From Flavobacteriales bacterium (GTDB taxonomy: Bacteria > Bacteroidota > Bacteroidia > Flavobacteriales_F > PHOS-HE28): 64,000 nt of DNA. The position numbers and the translations under genes were made by a program. Numbering within the stretch: the stretch's first letter is position 1; every line of letters begins with the position of its first letter. The stretch covers positions 1 to 64,000 of the forward strand of contig JADJKO010000004.1 of NCBI GenBank assembly GCA_016705955.1, written 5' to 3'. A model generated the notes under the pieces. That model had not been told where the DNA came from. It was given only the letters and a program-made list of their open reading frames with translations, and did no database searches. This document shows positions 15,744-24,735 of the stretch, piece by piece.

Positions 15744-16181
15744 ATGCGGGTCCGTTTCATCAAGGTCACCGATACCCATCCCTTGCGTTTGCTGGTCCTC
15801 CGGCCGGGCGGATCGCAGGAGGATGTGGAGTTCGCCAACGACCGCCTTGCCGGGGCATTCCACCTCGGCGTATTCGTGAGCATCGAGACCGTCTGCGTGG
15901 CTTCTTTCTATCCGGAGAAGAACGACACATTGCGCGGCTGGAAACAGTACCGGTTGCGCGGTATGGCCACCCATCCGGATCATCGGAGCCGGGGTGCCGG
16001 AGAGAAATTGATGCGCTTCGCGATGGATCACCTGCATGCGCAGAACGCCGATCTGTTGTGGTGCAACGCACGGATCAAGGCGGTGCCCTTCTATGAACGC
16101 CTCGGTCTTACCGTGGTCGGTGATGCATTCGAGATCCCCGGCATCGGGACGCACTACCTGATGCAACGCAGGATCCCCTGA
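15744..16181 (+). CDS. GNAT-family N-acetyltransferase
   Basis: A 145-residue single GNAT domain. The acetyl-CoA pyrophosphate loop is seen in RGMATHPDHRSRGAGEKLM (RxxGxG/A type) and the final strand in NARIKAVPFYERLGLTVVG. GNAT enzymes transfer an acetyl group from acetyl-CoA to amines; the substrate is unknown. Its length, start (ATG 15744) and layout are ordinary for the family. Confidence 0.88.
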   Translation: MRVRFIKVTDTHPLRLLVLRPGGSQEDVEFANDRLAGAFHLGVFVSIETVCVASFYPEKNDTLRGWKQYRLRGMATHPDHRSRGAGEKLMRFAMDHLHAQNADLLWCNARIKAVPFYERLGLTVVGDAFEIPGIGTHYLMQRRIP

Positions 16182-16201
16182 TCGTTCAGCCAGCGGTAAA
16201 C

Positions 16202-17611
16202 TTGTCTCGGGCCATTCCACGCACGGCCACACCCTTGTCCATCCGGGATCGCTACATCCTATTCGCGCTCATAGCCTTCGGCCTGGTGGTGAAACTGCTG
16301 TGGTTGGACGTGAACGAGCTGGCGCACGACGAACCCTTCACGGTCTATTGGTCGCAACGGCCACTCCCGGAACTGTGGGCGATGTTGCGCACGGAGAACA
16401 ACCCGCCGCTGTATTTCCTGTTGATCAAAGCGTGGAGCGCGATCGTGCCGTTCGAGGCGGCGTGGCTTCGTGTGCCGTCAGCCCTGTTCAGCGCACTGAC
16501 CGTTTGGCCCTTGTTCCTGCTCGCGCGCCGGATGGGAGGACCACTGGTGGCGGTGATCGCCTCATTGCTCTTCACCTTGAACAACTACCACTACGGCTTC
16601 GCGCATGAGGTCCGGGCCTATTCGCTCTTCGCGCTGCTGGTTGTGTCAGGAATGTGGTTGCTATGGCGCGCCAAGGATCATCCGGAGCGCGCCAACCGGA
16701 CAATGCTCGCCCTCGCGGTCATCAACGTCGGGATGGTGTACACGCACTTCTTCGGTTGGCTGGCGATCGGTCTTCAACTCGTGGTCGTTCTTCTTCTTTC
16801 TGAATTCCGACCGGTCCGGCGGCGGTTCCTCATTGGCCTGCTCATCACCGCAGTGTGTTCCACCCCTTACGCATTGATCTTCCTCGGAAGGCTTTCGCAA
16901 AGCGTAACCCACGGCACTTGGTTGGAAGCGCCCGTACCCGAGGAACTCTACAACATGATCTGGCGCTGGAGCAATGCGCCGGTGCTGGCGGTCGCCTTCC
17001 TCGCGATCATTGCGGTCGGGCTCTTCCGTTCCCGAGCGGTTTCACTGGAGATCCGCTTCGCACTGCTGTGGACCTTCCTCCCGCTCTTCGGCATGTTCCT
17101 CGTCTCGTTCGTCGTCCCGATCTTCCTCGATCGCTACCTCGTGTATGCTGCCCCTGGGTTCGCGTTGCTGGTGGCGCTTTCGATCGGTGGATTGCATGTG
17201 CCAATGCGCGCTTCGAACGCTCTTGTGGCCATCGTCATGGTGGGCATGGCATTCACCTTCACTCCTTGGAAGGATAGCGGTCGGCACCCCTCGCGCGTGG
17301 TCGCCCAAGTGAACAAGTGGGCCAGTGTGGACCACACCTTCCATGTGGTGCCGCGCTGGTATTGGTTGAATTACCTCGCGGCGGAGGATCTCGATCAACT
17401 GAAGGAGGACCAGACCCCGTTGATCACGTATGCGACCGAAGCCATTGAAGCCTTCACCATGGACCCGACCGGGCCGACGATCGTGGTGGATGCGAGCGGC
17501 AGTACACGCCCGGCGGATGCAGCATGGTACCGAAGCCTCCGCGACGCCTACCCCGCAGTGGATTCCCTGGAAGCCGACCACCGCGTGTGGGTCTACCGCT
17601 TCCACCGGTGA
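16202..17611 (+). CDS. GT39-type (ArnT/PMT-like) membrane glycosyltransferase
   Basis: A 469-residue polytopic protein with about 10 hydrophobic helices. The first periplasmic loop carries NELAHDEPFTVYW with the acidic residues typical of the catalytic site in GT39/ArnT-like enzymes, followed by NNPPLYFLLIKAW. Such enzymes move sugars from lipid carriers to lipids or proteins outside the inner membrane. The start is a TTG at 16202; another TTG at about 16233 is possible, and no ATG lies close by. Acceptor and donor are unknown. Confidence 0.82.
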   Translation: MSRAIPRTATPLSIRDRYILFALIAFGLVVKLLWLDVNELAHDEPFTVYWSQRPLPELWAMLRTENNPPLYFLLIKAWSAIVPFEAAWLRVPSALFSALTVWPLFLLARRMGGPLVAVIASLLFTLNNYHYGFAHEVRAYSLFALLVVSGMWLLWRAKDHPERANRTMLALAVINVGMVYTHFFGWLAIGLQLVVVLLLSEFRPVRRRFLIGLLITAVCSTPYALIFLGRLSQSVTHGTWLEAPVPEELYNMIWRWSNAPVLAVAFLAIIAVGLFRSRAVSLEIRFALLWTFLPLFGMFLVSFVVPIFLDRYLVYAAPGFALLVALSIGGLHVPMRASNALVAIVMVGMAFTFTPWKDSGRHPSRVVAQVNKWASVDHTFHVVPRWYWLNYLAAEDLDQLKEDQTPLITYATEAIEAFTMDPTGPTIVVDASGSTRPADAAWYRSLRDAYPAVDSLEADHRVWVYRFHR

Positions 17612-17708
17612 TAACCGTGACCAACCGTTCATGGAACGGGGTAGGCCGGATCGGATGTGGTTGGCACCTTTACGCCTCCGGAACCAACCCCGAGAAACCT
17701 CCAACCCC

Positions 17709-19688
17709 ATGAAGTTCAACCCGTCGCTCTCCTTACGAACCATCGCCCCGATGATCCTCGGCGTGGCCCTGCTCGCCTCGTGCGGCACGGAGACCGCGGA
17801 TCATGCCGCCATGAAGACGCCGCCACCGGTGATCGACATGAAGGACTTCTTCAAGAACCCGGAGAAGGCCAGCTTCCAGATCAGCCCGAACGGGCAGTAC
17901 ATGAGCTACCGCGCGCCATGGCATAACCGCATGAACGTCTTCGTGCAGAAGATGGGCGACAGCACGGCCACGCAGGTGACACATGACACCATCCGCGACA
18001 TCGGCGGGTACTTCTGGAAGGGTGATCGCTTGGTGTACAGCCGCGACATCAATGGCGATGAGAACTTCATCGTCTTCAGCGCGAGCATGGACGGTTCGGA
18101 TGCCAAGGCCCTCACGCCGCAATCCGGCGTACGTGCCGGAACATTGGATCGCCTGCACAACATCGCGGGCATGGAGCAGAACATCCTGATCCAGATGAAC
18201 CAGCGCAATCCGCAGGTCTTCGACCCCTACCTCTGCAACATCAACACGGGTGAATTGAAGCCCTTGTTCGACAACAGCAAGGACAACTTCGAGGGTTGGA
18301 TCACGGACCACGCGGGTGTGATCCGCATGGCCACCAAGACCGACGGAACGGACCAAGTGGTGTATTACCGCGCCACGGAGAAGGACCCGTTCGTGGAGTA
18401 CATGCGCACCGGATACAAGGATAGCTGGAGCCCACTCCTCTTCACCTTCGACAACGCGAACCTGATCGTGAGCCACAACCTGAACGGCCGCGACAAGACC
18501 GCCGTGGTGGAATGGAACCTGGCCGAGAAGAAGGAGACGAAAGTGATCTACGAGGACAAGGACTACGACGTGAGCAACGTGAACTACAGCCAGAAGCGCA
18601 AGGTCCTTACCATGGTGACCTGGACCGGCTGGAAGGAGGAACGCAAGATCCTGGACGATGTGACCAAGGGCCTGTATGACAAGCTCGCCTCCAAGTTCGA
18701 GGGCTACGACTACTGGATCTACGGCGAGAACGACGAGGAGACCATGTTCATGGTGTGGGCCGGGAACGATCGCCAGCCGGGCAAGTACTACTTCTACGAT
18801 GCTACCGCCGACAAACTGAAGGAGGTCGCCACGCTGCGTCCGTGGATCAACGAGGACCACATGGCGGAGATGAAGCCCATCACCTACACCACCCGCGATG
18901 GCCTTACCATCCACGGTTACCTCACCTTGCCGGTGGGCCGCGAAGCGAAGAACCTACCTGTGGTGGTGAACCCACATGGCGGTCCTTGGGCACGCGACGA
19001 TTGGGGCTTCAATTCCGAAGTGCAATTGCTCGCGAACCGAGGTTACGCAGTGTTGCAAATGAATTTCCGTGGCAGCACGGGTTACGGTCGTGAGTTCTGG
19101 GAAAAGTCCTTCAAGGAATGGGGGAAGACCATGCAGGACGACATCACCGATGGTGTGGAGTGGCTGAAGAAGGAAGGCATCGCCGATAGTTCGCGCATCG
19201 CGATCTATGGCGGCAGCTACGGTGGATATGCAACACTTGCCGGGGTCACATTCACCCCGGATCTCTATGCATGCGGTGTGGACTATGTGGGCGTGAGCAA
19301 CTTGTTCACCTTCATGAAGACGGTCCCTCCCTATTGGGAGCCGTTCAAGAAGATGATGTACGAAATGGTGGGTGACCCGAAGACCGACAGTTTGTTGATG
19401 CGCGACGCATCGCCGGTGTTCTTCGTGGACCGCATCAAGTGCCCGTTGTTCATTGCGCAGGGCGCCAAGGATCCACGCGTGAACAAGGACGAGAGCGACC
19501 AAGTGGTCGCGGCGTTGAAGGCACGCGGCATCGACGTACAATACCTGGTGAAGGAGAACGAGGGCCACGGTTTCCACAACGAGGAGAACCGCTTCGACTT
19601 CTATGGCGCCATGGAGAAGTTCCTGGACCTGCACATCGGTGCGGGATCCAAGCCTGCCGCCAAGGAAGAGGCGAAGGCGGCGGCCTGA
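17709..19688 (+). CDS. S9 family prolyl oligopeptidase-like lipoprotein
   Basis: A 659-residue protein. The start at 17709 gives a lipoprotein signal with lipobox LLASCG. Residues ~50-380 form a seven-bladed-propeller-like domain; the C-terminal alpha/beta hydrolase domain has the nucleophile GGSYGG (Ser503), the Asp in GAKDPRVN and the His in NEGHGF. S9 enzymes cleave short peptides, often dipeptides from the N-terminus. The tail is Ala/Lys/Glu-rich. As a lipoprotein it should sit in the cell envelope. A strong hairpin terminator follows the stop. Confidence 0.92.
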   Translation: MKFNPSLSLRTIAPMILGVALLASCGTETADHAAMKTPPPVIDMKDFFKNPEKASFQISPNGQYMSYRAPWHNRMNVFVQKMGDSTATQVTHDTIRDIGGYFWKGDRLVYSRDINGDENFIVFSASMDGSDAKALTPQSGVRAGTLDRLHNIAGMEQNILIQMNQRNPQVFDPYLCNINTGELKPLFDNSKDNFEGWITDHAGVIRMATKTDGTDQVVYYRATEKDPFVEYMRTGYKDSWSPLLFTFDNANLIVSHNLNGRDKTAVVEWNLAEKKETKVIYEDKDYDVSNVNYSQKRKVLTMVTWTGWKEERKILDDVTKGLYDKLASKFEGYDYWIYGENDEETMFMVWAGNDRQPGKYYFYDATADKLKEVATLRPWINEDHMAEMKPITYTTRDGLTIHGYLTLPVGREAKNLPVVVNPHGGPWARDDWGFNSEVQLLANRGYAVLQMNFRGSTGYGREFWEKSFKEWGKTMQDDITDGVEWLKKEGIADSSRIAIYGGSYGGYATLAGVTFTPDLYACGVDYVGVSNLFTFMKTVPPYWEPFKKMMYEMVGDPKTDSLLMRDASPVFFVDRIKCPLFIAQGAKDPRVNKDESDQVVAALKARGIDVQYLVKENEGHGFHNEENRFDFYGAMEKFLDLHIGAGSKPAAKEEAKAAA

Positions 19689-19702
19689 TCGGTACGACCA
19701 AT

Positions 19703-19742
19703 TGCAAAGACCCCGGTGGATCGCTTCACCGGGGTCTTTGCA
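19703..19742. terminator. strong hairpin terminator after the S9 peptidase gene
   Basis: A perfect 16-bp stem (TGCAAAGACCCCGGTG paired with its complement at 19727-19742) with an 8-nt loop lies 14 nt after the S9 stop codon. There is no long T run, but the stem is fully complementary and well placed to end the upstream transcript. Confidence 0.8.
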
Positions 19743-19767
19743 TTCAGGGCAGGATTACATTGGTCGA

Positions 19768-20271
19768 ATGGACGACGTGACCGAGCAATTGAGGAGTGAG
19801 TGCCTTCGTCGACTGAAGGAGAGCGAGGACCAGATCGTGAAGTGCTTGGGGCTTCTATCCGAGGAACAGGTCTGGCGTCGCGCCAATGAACATGTGGTGA
19901 GTGTCGGGAATCTGGTCCTGCATCTCTGTGGCAATGTGGGCCAATGGATCACCAGCACCTTGGGCACCGCTCCGGATGATCGGACACGGGATGCCGAATT
20001 CGAAGAACAGGGTCCGCTTGCGACTGCCGAGCTGAGCGATCGGCTTTCACGGGTGCTGATCTCCGCACGAGAAGTGATCATGAAGTTGCCACCGGAAGGG
20101 TTCACGCGGAAGTGGAAGGTCCAGGGCTTCGAGGAGTCGGGAGCCGCCATACTCGTGCATGTGGTGGAGCACATGAGCTACCACACCGGGCAGATCACCC
20201 TGCACACCAAATTGCTACTGGATGTCGATACCGGCTATTACGCCGCTAAGGACCTGAACGCGAAAGGTTGA
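19768..20271 (+). CDS. DinB/DUF1572-family protein
   Basis: A 167-residue four-helix DinB-like protein. The histidine-rich helix HVVEHMSYHTGQI near the C-terminus and His in NLVLHLCGN are the metal-binding positions of the family. Members include bacillithiol or mycothiol-dependent transferases and many of unknown role. ATG 19768 follows the terminator by 25 nt, so it has its own promoter. Confidence 0.82.
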   Translation: MDDVTEQLRSECLRRLKESEDQIVKCLGLLSEEQVWRRANEHVVSVGNLVLHLCGNVGQWITSTLGTAPDDRTRDAEFEEQGPLATAELSDRLSRVLISAREVIMKLPPEGFTRKWKVQGFEESGAAILVHVVEHMSYHTGQITLHTKLLLDVDTGYYAAKDLNAKG

Positions 20272-20421
20272 CCGCCCGGGGCAACTTGTTCACCTTGGAA
20301 CAACGTCTCGTTCACGAGACGGCCTCCGGGTAGGGCACCAAGCCACCCACGAAGGAGGCCCGCTCGGGTACCGATCAAACCAATGCCTGCGGTTATCTTG
20401 CCTCATTCCCAGCTCCGATCC

Positions 20422-23175
20422 ATGTTGAAGAAATACGCCGCTTCCTGTCTTTTCGCCCTGCTTCTCGTCGGATCGGCGCATGCACAGGTGGTCATCAATG
20501 AATTGAGCGCGGCCAACTGGACCGGCCCCACGGACAGCTTCGGCCAACGCGAGGACTGGATCGAACTGTTCAACACCACCGGCGCGGTGGTGGACCTGAG
20601 CGGCTGGTACCTGAGCGATAGCCAGACCAACAACACCAAGTGGCAGATCCCTCCGGGGAGCACCATTCCAGCGAACGGACGCTTGATGGTATGGTGCAGC
20701 GGTAGGGGTACGGTAGCAGCTGGCACATTGCATCCCAACTTCAAGCTTACCCAAACGCAAGGTGACCGTGCGGTGCTAAGCGACGCCAGCGCCAACATCG
20801 TGGACAATTTCCTCTTCAGCGAGCCCACCCAAGCCGACCATAGCTGGGGACGCACCACCGATGGCGCAGCGACGTGGGCGCTTTTCCAAACCCCCACACC
20901 GAATGCCGCGAACGCGGGCGGCGGACCGTATTACACGGCCAAGCCGACCATGAGCCAAGCGGCCGGATACTACGGCGGCGCCGTCAGTGTGGCCCTTGCA
21001 TCCACGGACCCCACGGCGACGATCCGGTACACCACGAACGGATTCGAGCCCACTGCAGCGAGCACCGCCTACGCGGGACCGATCAACATCGCCACCACCA
21101 CCGTGCTGCGCGCCAAGGCCTTCGGCGCAACAGCAGGAGTACCCGCCAGCTTCATTGAGACCAACACCTACTTCGTCGGTGTTACACATACCATCCCGAT
21201 CCTCAGTTGCGCAGGTGATCAAGCGGAGATACTGTTGAATGGTACGCAACTCGAGCCTATCGCATCCATGGAATACTTCGGTGCTGATGGGGTACAACGC
21301 GACGAGGTGACCGGCACGATGAACGAACACGGCCAGGATACATGGGCTTACGACCAGCGGGGCTTCGACTGGGTGTCACGCGACCAGTTCGGTCAGAACA
21401 ACGGGATCCACTACCCCATCTTCGCCATGTCGGACCGGGATGAGTTCCAACGGGTGATCGTGAAAGCGGCGGCCGGTGACAATTATGAGTTCGGCCCCGA
21501 CCAACCAGCGCACATCCGTGATGCTTATGTGGAGTCCTTGAGCCAAGAGGGCAACCTGAAATTGGACGAGCGCACTTACGAAGCCTGTGTGGTGTACATC
21601 AATGGCCAGTATTGGGGGGTGTATGAGATCCGCGAGAAAGTGGATGATGCGGACTTCACGAAGTACTACTACGGACAAGGTGAATACGACGTCCAGTTCC
21701 TCAAGACCTGGGGTGGTACATGGAGCGAGTTCGGCGGCGCACAGGCGCAAACCGATTGGGATGCCTTGCGGGCCTACATCATGGGCAACAACATGGGTGA
21801 TCCCACCGCCTTCGCGTATGTGGATGGCGAACTCAGTTGGAAGAGCTTGATCGATTACTTCTGCCTGAATAGTTATGTGGTATGTGCGGATTGGCTGAAC
21901 TGGAACACCGGTTGGTGGCGTGGCATGGATCCTTCCGGAGATCACAAGAAGTGGGGCTATATCCTCTGGGATGAGGACGCCACCTTCGGGCACTACACCA
22001 ACTTCACCGGGATCCCGGACCAGAGCCCGAACGCCGATCCCTGCACAGTGGAGGATCTGCCGAACCCTGGCGGACAAGGCCACACGGACATCCTGGAGAA
22101 GCTGATCAACGAGAATCCGATGGTACACGACTACTACGTGAACCGCTACATCGACCTCGGCAACACCGTCTTCAGTTGCGACTTCATGATCCCTTACCTC
22201 GATGGGTTGATCGCCACGATCACCCCGGAGATGACCGGGCAGGTCACGCGTTGGGGTGGCACCGTTGCTGACTGGCAGAACAATGTGCAGGTCATGAAGA
22301 ATTTCATCGAGGCACGTTGCGTGACCATCCAGCAAGGCTTGGTGGATTGTTACAACCTGAATGGTCCGTATGATGTGGTCTTCAATGTGGATCCACCACT
22401 GAGCGGAGAGATCCAAGTGAACAGCCTCACGCTTCCGACCTACCCCTTCACCGGAACGTATTATGGCGGTGTCACCACAACGCTCGCACCGCTGCCGGCC
22501 ACGGGATGGCTCTTCAGCCATTGGGAGGTATTCTCCGGCAATTCACTCTCGCCGAGCCTCACCGACTCACTGGTCACCGTGGACTTCATCGGCGCGGATA
22601 GCATTGTGGCGCACTTCATCCCACCTATCCGGTATGACGTGATGTTGGACGTCGTCCCACGCGGCGGTGGCACCATCACCTTCGATGGGACCACGTACGC
22701 GAACTTCCCTGCCATCGCTTCGGTGCCGGAGGATGTCGATGTCGATTGGCACATCAACCCCACGCTCTACTTCGACTTCCTGTATTGGACCGTGAAGAAC
22801 AATGCCTTCACGCCAGCGGATAGCACGGCCAGAGAATTGTCTGCGCGCTTCCTCACCACGGATACGATCGTCGCCTACTTGAAACCGCAGGAGTATGTGT
22901 TCTATGTGGCCAACGCGTTCTCGCCGAACGGTGATGGCTTCAACGACACCTTCCGGCCCATGATCAACGTGGTGGACCTGGCCTCCTTCGAGTTCGAGGT
23001 CTTCGATCGGTGGGGCAGTGTGTTGTACGCTACCAACAACCCTTGGGCGGAATGGGACGGTACTGCGGGTGGCCATGATGTACCCGTTGGGGTGTATCCG
23101 TTCCGGGCCTATGCAGTGGATGCCGTGAAGAAGGACGTTCACGAGTTGTTCGGGCACCTGACGATCGTGCGCTGA
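20422..23175 (+). CDS. secreted LTD/chitobiase-C/CotH surface protein with type B T9SS tail
   Basis: A 917-residue multidomain protein. The signal peptide (to SAHAQ) is followed by a lamin-tail domain (~22-150, NELSAANW...EDWIELFN...WYLSDS), a chitobiase-like C-terminal domain (~165-250, ATIRYTTNGFEPT), a CotH kinase-like domain (~260-590), beta-repeats (~660-800) and a CHU_C/type B sorting domain (ANAFSPNGDGFNDTF...FDRWG...HLTIVR). CotH proteins can phosphorylate spore-coat or other proteins. Expected to be exported by T9SS and attached to or released from the surface. A small hairpin (20304-20321) lies upstream. Confidence 0.9.
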   Translation: MLKKYAASCLFALLLVGSAHAQVVINELSAANWTGPTDSFGQREDWIELFNTTGAVVDLSGWYLSDSQTNNTKWQIPPGSTIPANGRLMVWCSGRGTVAAGTLHPNFKLTQTQGDRAVLSDASANIVDNFLFSEPTQADHSWGRTTDGAATWALFQTPTPNAANAGGGPYYTAKPTMSQAAGYYGGAVSVALASTDPTATIRYTTNGFEPTAASTAYAGPINIATTTVLRAKAFGATAGVPASFIETNTYFVGVTHTIPILSCAGDQAEILLNGTQLEPIASMEYFGADGVQRDEVTGTMNEHGQDTWAYDQRGFDWVSRDQFGQNNGIHYPIFAMSDRDEFQRVIVKAAAGDNYEFGPDQPAHIRDAYVESLSQEGNLKLDERTYEACVVYINGQYWGVYEIREKVDDADFTKYYYGQGEYDVQFLKTWGGTWSEFGGAQAQTDWDALRAYIMGNNMGDPTAFAYVDGELSWKSLIDYFCLNSYVVCADWLNWNTGWWRGMDPSGDHKKWGYILWDEDATFGHYTNFTGIPDQSPNADPCTVEDLPNPGGQGHTDILEKLINENPMVHDYYVNRYIDLGNTVFSCDFMIPYLDGLIATITPEMTGQVTRWGGTVADWQNNVQVMKNFIEARCVTIQQGLVDCYNLNGPYDVVFNVDPPLSGEIQVNSLTLPTYPFTGTYYGGVTTTLAPLPATGWLFSHWEVFSGNSLSPSLTDSLVTVDFIGADSIVAHFIPPIRYDVMLDVVPRGGGTITFDGTTYANFPAIASVPEDVDVDWHINPTLYFDFLYWTVKNNAFTPADSTARELSARFLTTDTIVAYLKPQEYVFYVANAFSPNGDGFNDTFRPMINVVDLASFEFEVFDRWGSVLYATNNPWAEWDGTAGGHDVPVGVYPFRAYAVDAVKKDVHELFGHLTIVR

Positions 23176-23204
23176 TCCGAAGTGCGGCTCGTGCCGCGTT
23201 GTGA

Positions 23205-24635
23205 TCAAGGCAGCAACTTGCCCGGGTTCATGATCCCCTTCGGATCGAACACGTTCTTGATCGAACGCATCAAGGCAAGTTGGGTTTCATTGAACGCGAT
23301 GTCCATGTACGGGCGCTGCACCAGGCCGATGCCGTGCTCACCGCTCAACGTTCCACCAAGTGACACGGTGAGTTGGAAGATCTCCCGGATCGCCTTCGGA
23401 AGTTCGTTCTCCCAGAACGCATCCGATAGATCGCCCTTGACGATGTTCACATGCAAATTGCCATCACCGGCATGCCCGTAACACACGCTCTGGAAGCCGT
23501 ACTGCTCACCGATCGCTTTCACGCCCGCCAAGAGTCGCGGTAGTTCGAAGCGTGGCACCACGGTATCCTCCTCCTTGTACACACTGTGTGCTTTCACACT
23601 CACAGGCACACTTCGTCGCATCCGCCATAGCGCATCCTTCTCAGCAGCTGCTTCCGCGAAGAGCACCTCACCGGCATCATGCGCTTCCATCACACCGAGG
23701 ATCGTTTCGCAATCGCGCATGAGCGCATCCGCGTGATCGCCATCCACCTCGATCAGGAGATAGGCGCCAGCCTCCGCTGAAAGTTGCGACGGAAGTCCGT
23801 CCGTGTATCGCATCGTCCAAGCGATCGCATCGCGCTCCATGAACTCCATCGCACTCGGTGTGACACCGGCCCGGAAGGTCGCGCTCACCGCTTCACATGC
23901 ACGTTCCGCACTGGCGAAGGGCACGAGCATCAGTCGAGCTTCCTTCGGCATGGGCACCAAGCGCAGCACCGCTTGTGTGATCACCGCCAAGGTCCCTTCA
24001 CTCCCGACGATCAACCGCGTGAGGTCGTAGCCCGTGGAGTTCTTCAAGGTGTTCGCGCCGGTCCAAATGATGGATCCATCCGGCAACACCACCTCGAGGT
24101 TCAACACAAAGTCGCGCGTGACGCCGTACTTCACCGCGCGCGGACCGCCTGCATTCTCGGCAAGATTTCCCCCTATCGTGCAGCTACCCTTGCTGCTGGG
24201 ATCGGGTGGGTAGTACAGGCCCTTCGCCGCCACGGCTTCTTGCAGCACCTGCGTGATCACACCGGGCTGAACGGTCACTTGCAGGTTCCGGTCATCGATC
24301 GCAACGATGGAGTTCATGCGATCGAGCGCAAGACCGACCCCGCCGCAGATGCTCAAGGCCCCACCGCTCAAGCCGGTCCGTCCGCCGATGGGTGTGACCG
24401 GTGTGTCGTGGGCGGTGCAGATGCGCATGACGGCCGCAACTTCCTCCGTGGTCCGTGGGCGCACGACCACCGAAGGTGGGTGCTTGAGGTCCTCGGTCTC
24501 ATCATGTCCATAGTGGGCGCACTCCTCGTGCGTTTCCAGCACGGCCTGCGGCCCGAGGCTCGCTCGAAACAATTCCCTGATCGGCCCGGTCACCTCCACA
24601 TACCGCATGGGGCGAAGTTCACTTTTTGGATGCAT
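23205..24635 (-). CDS. FAD-linked oxidase, glycolate oxidase GlcD-like
   Basis: A 476-residue FAD_binding_4 plus FAD-oxidase_C protein. The FAD-binding part shows PIGGRTGLSGGAL and SSKGSCTIGGNLAENAGG; the C-terminal part has CYGHAGDGNLHVNI and LSGEHGIG. The family oxidises 2-hydroxy acids such as glycolate or D-lactate. No GlcE/GlcF partner is nearby, so it may act as a single-subunit D-lactate-type dehydrogenase. ATG at 24635 and at 24608 are both possible. It is convergent with the CotH gene. Confidence 0.9.
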   Translation of the reverse strand: MHPKSELRPMRYVEVTGPIRELFRASLGPQAVLETHEECAHYGHDETEDLKHPPSVVVRPRTTEEVAAVMRICTAHDTPVTPIGGRTGLSGGALSICGGVGLALDRMNSIVAIDDRNLQVTVQPGVITQVLQEAVAAKGLYYPPDPSSKGSCTIGGNLAENAGGPRAVKYGVTRDFVLNLEVVLPDGSIIWTGANTLKNSTGYDLTRLIVGSEGTLAVITQAVLRLVPMPKEARLMLVPFASAERACEAVSATFRAGVTPSAMEFMERDAIAWTMRYTDGLPSQLSAEAGAYLLIEVDGDHADALMRDCETILGVMEAHDAGEVLFAEAAAEKDALWRMRRSVPVSVKAHSVYKEEDTVVPRFELPRLLAGVKAIGEQYGFQSVCYGHAGDGNLHVNIVKGDLSDAFWENELPKAIREIFQLTVSLGGTLSGEHGIGLVQRPYMDIAFNETQLALMRSIKNVFDPKGIMNPGKLLP

Positions 24636-24735
24636 TCAGCTTATGTGGTGCCGGCACGAACTGAATATTCCGCGAAAAGGCGATCAGGCACCTAACCCCG
24701 TTACCTTTCGTCCTACTGTTAGAACACCCACCATC

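Noticed and set aside
20304..20321. Small hairpin CGTCTCG-TTCA-CGAGACG upstream of the CotH gene as terminator or riboswitch
   Set aside because: Only 7 bp stem, no T tract and no larger conserved fold; could be an upstream regulatory hairpin, but evidence is too weak.
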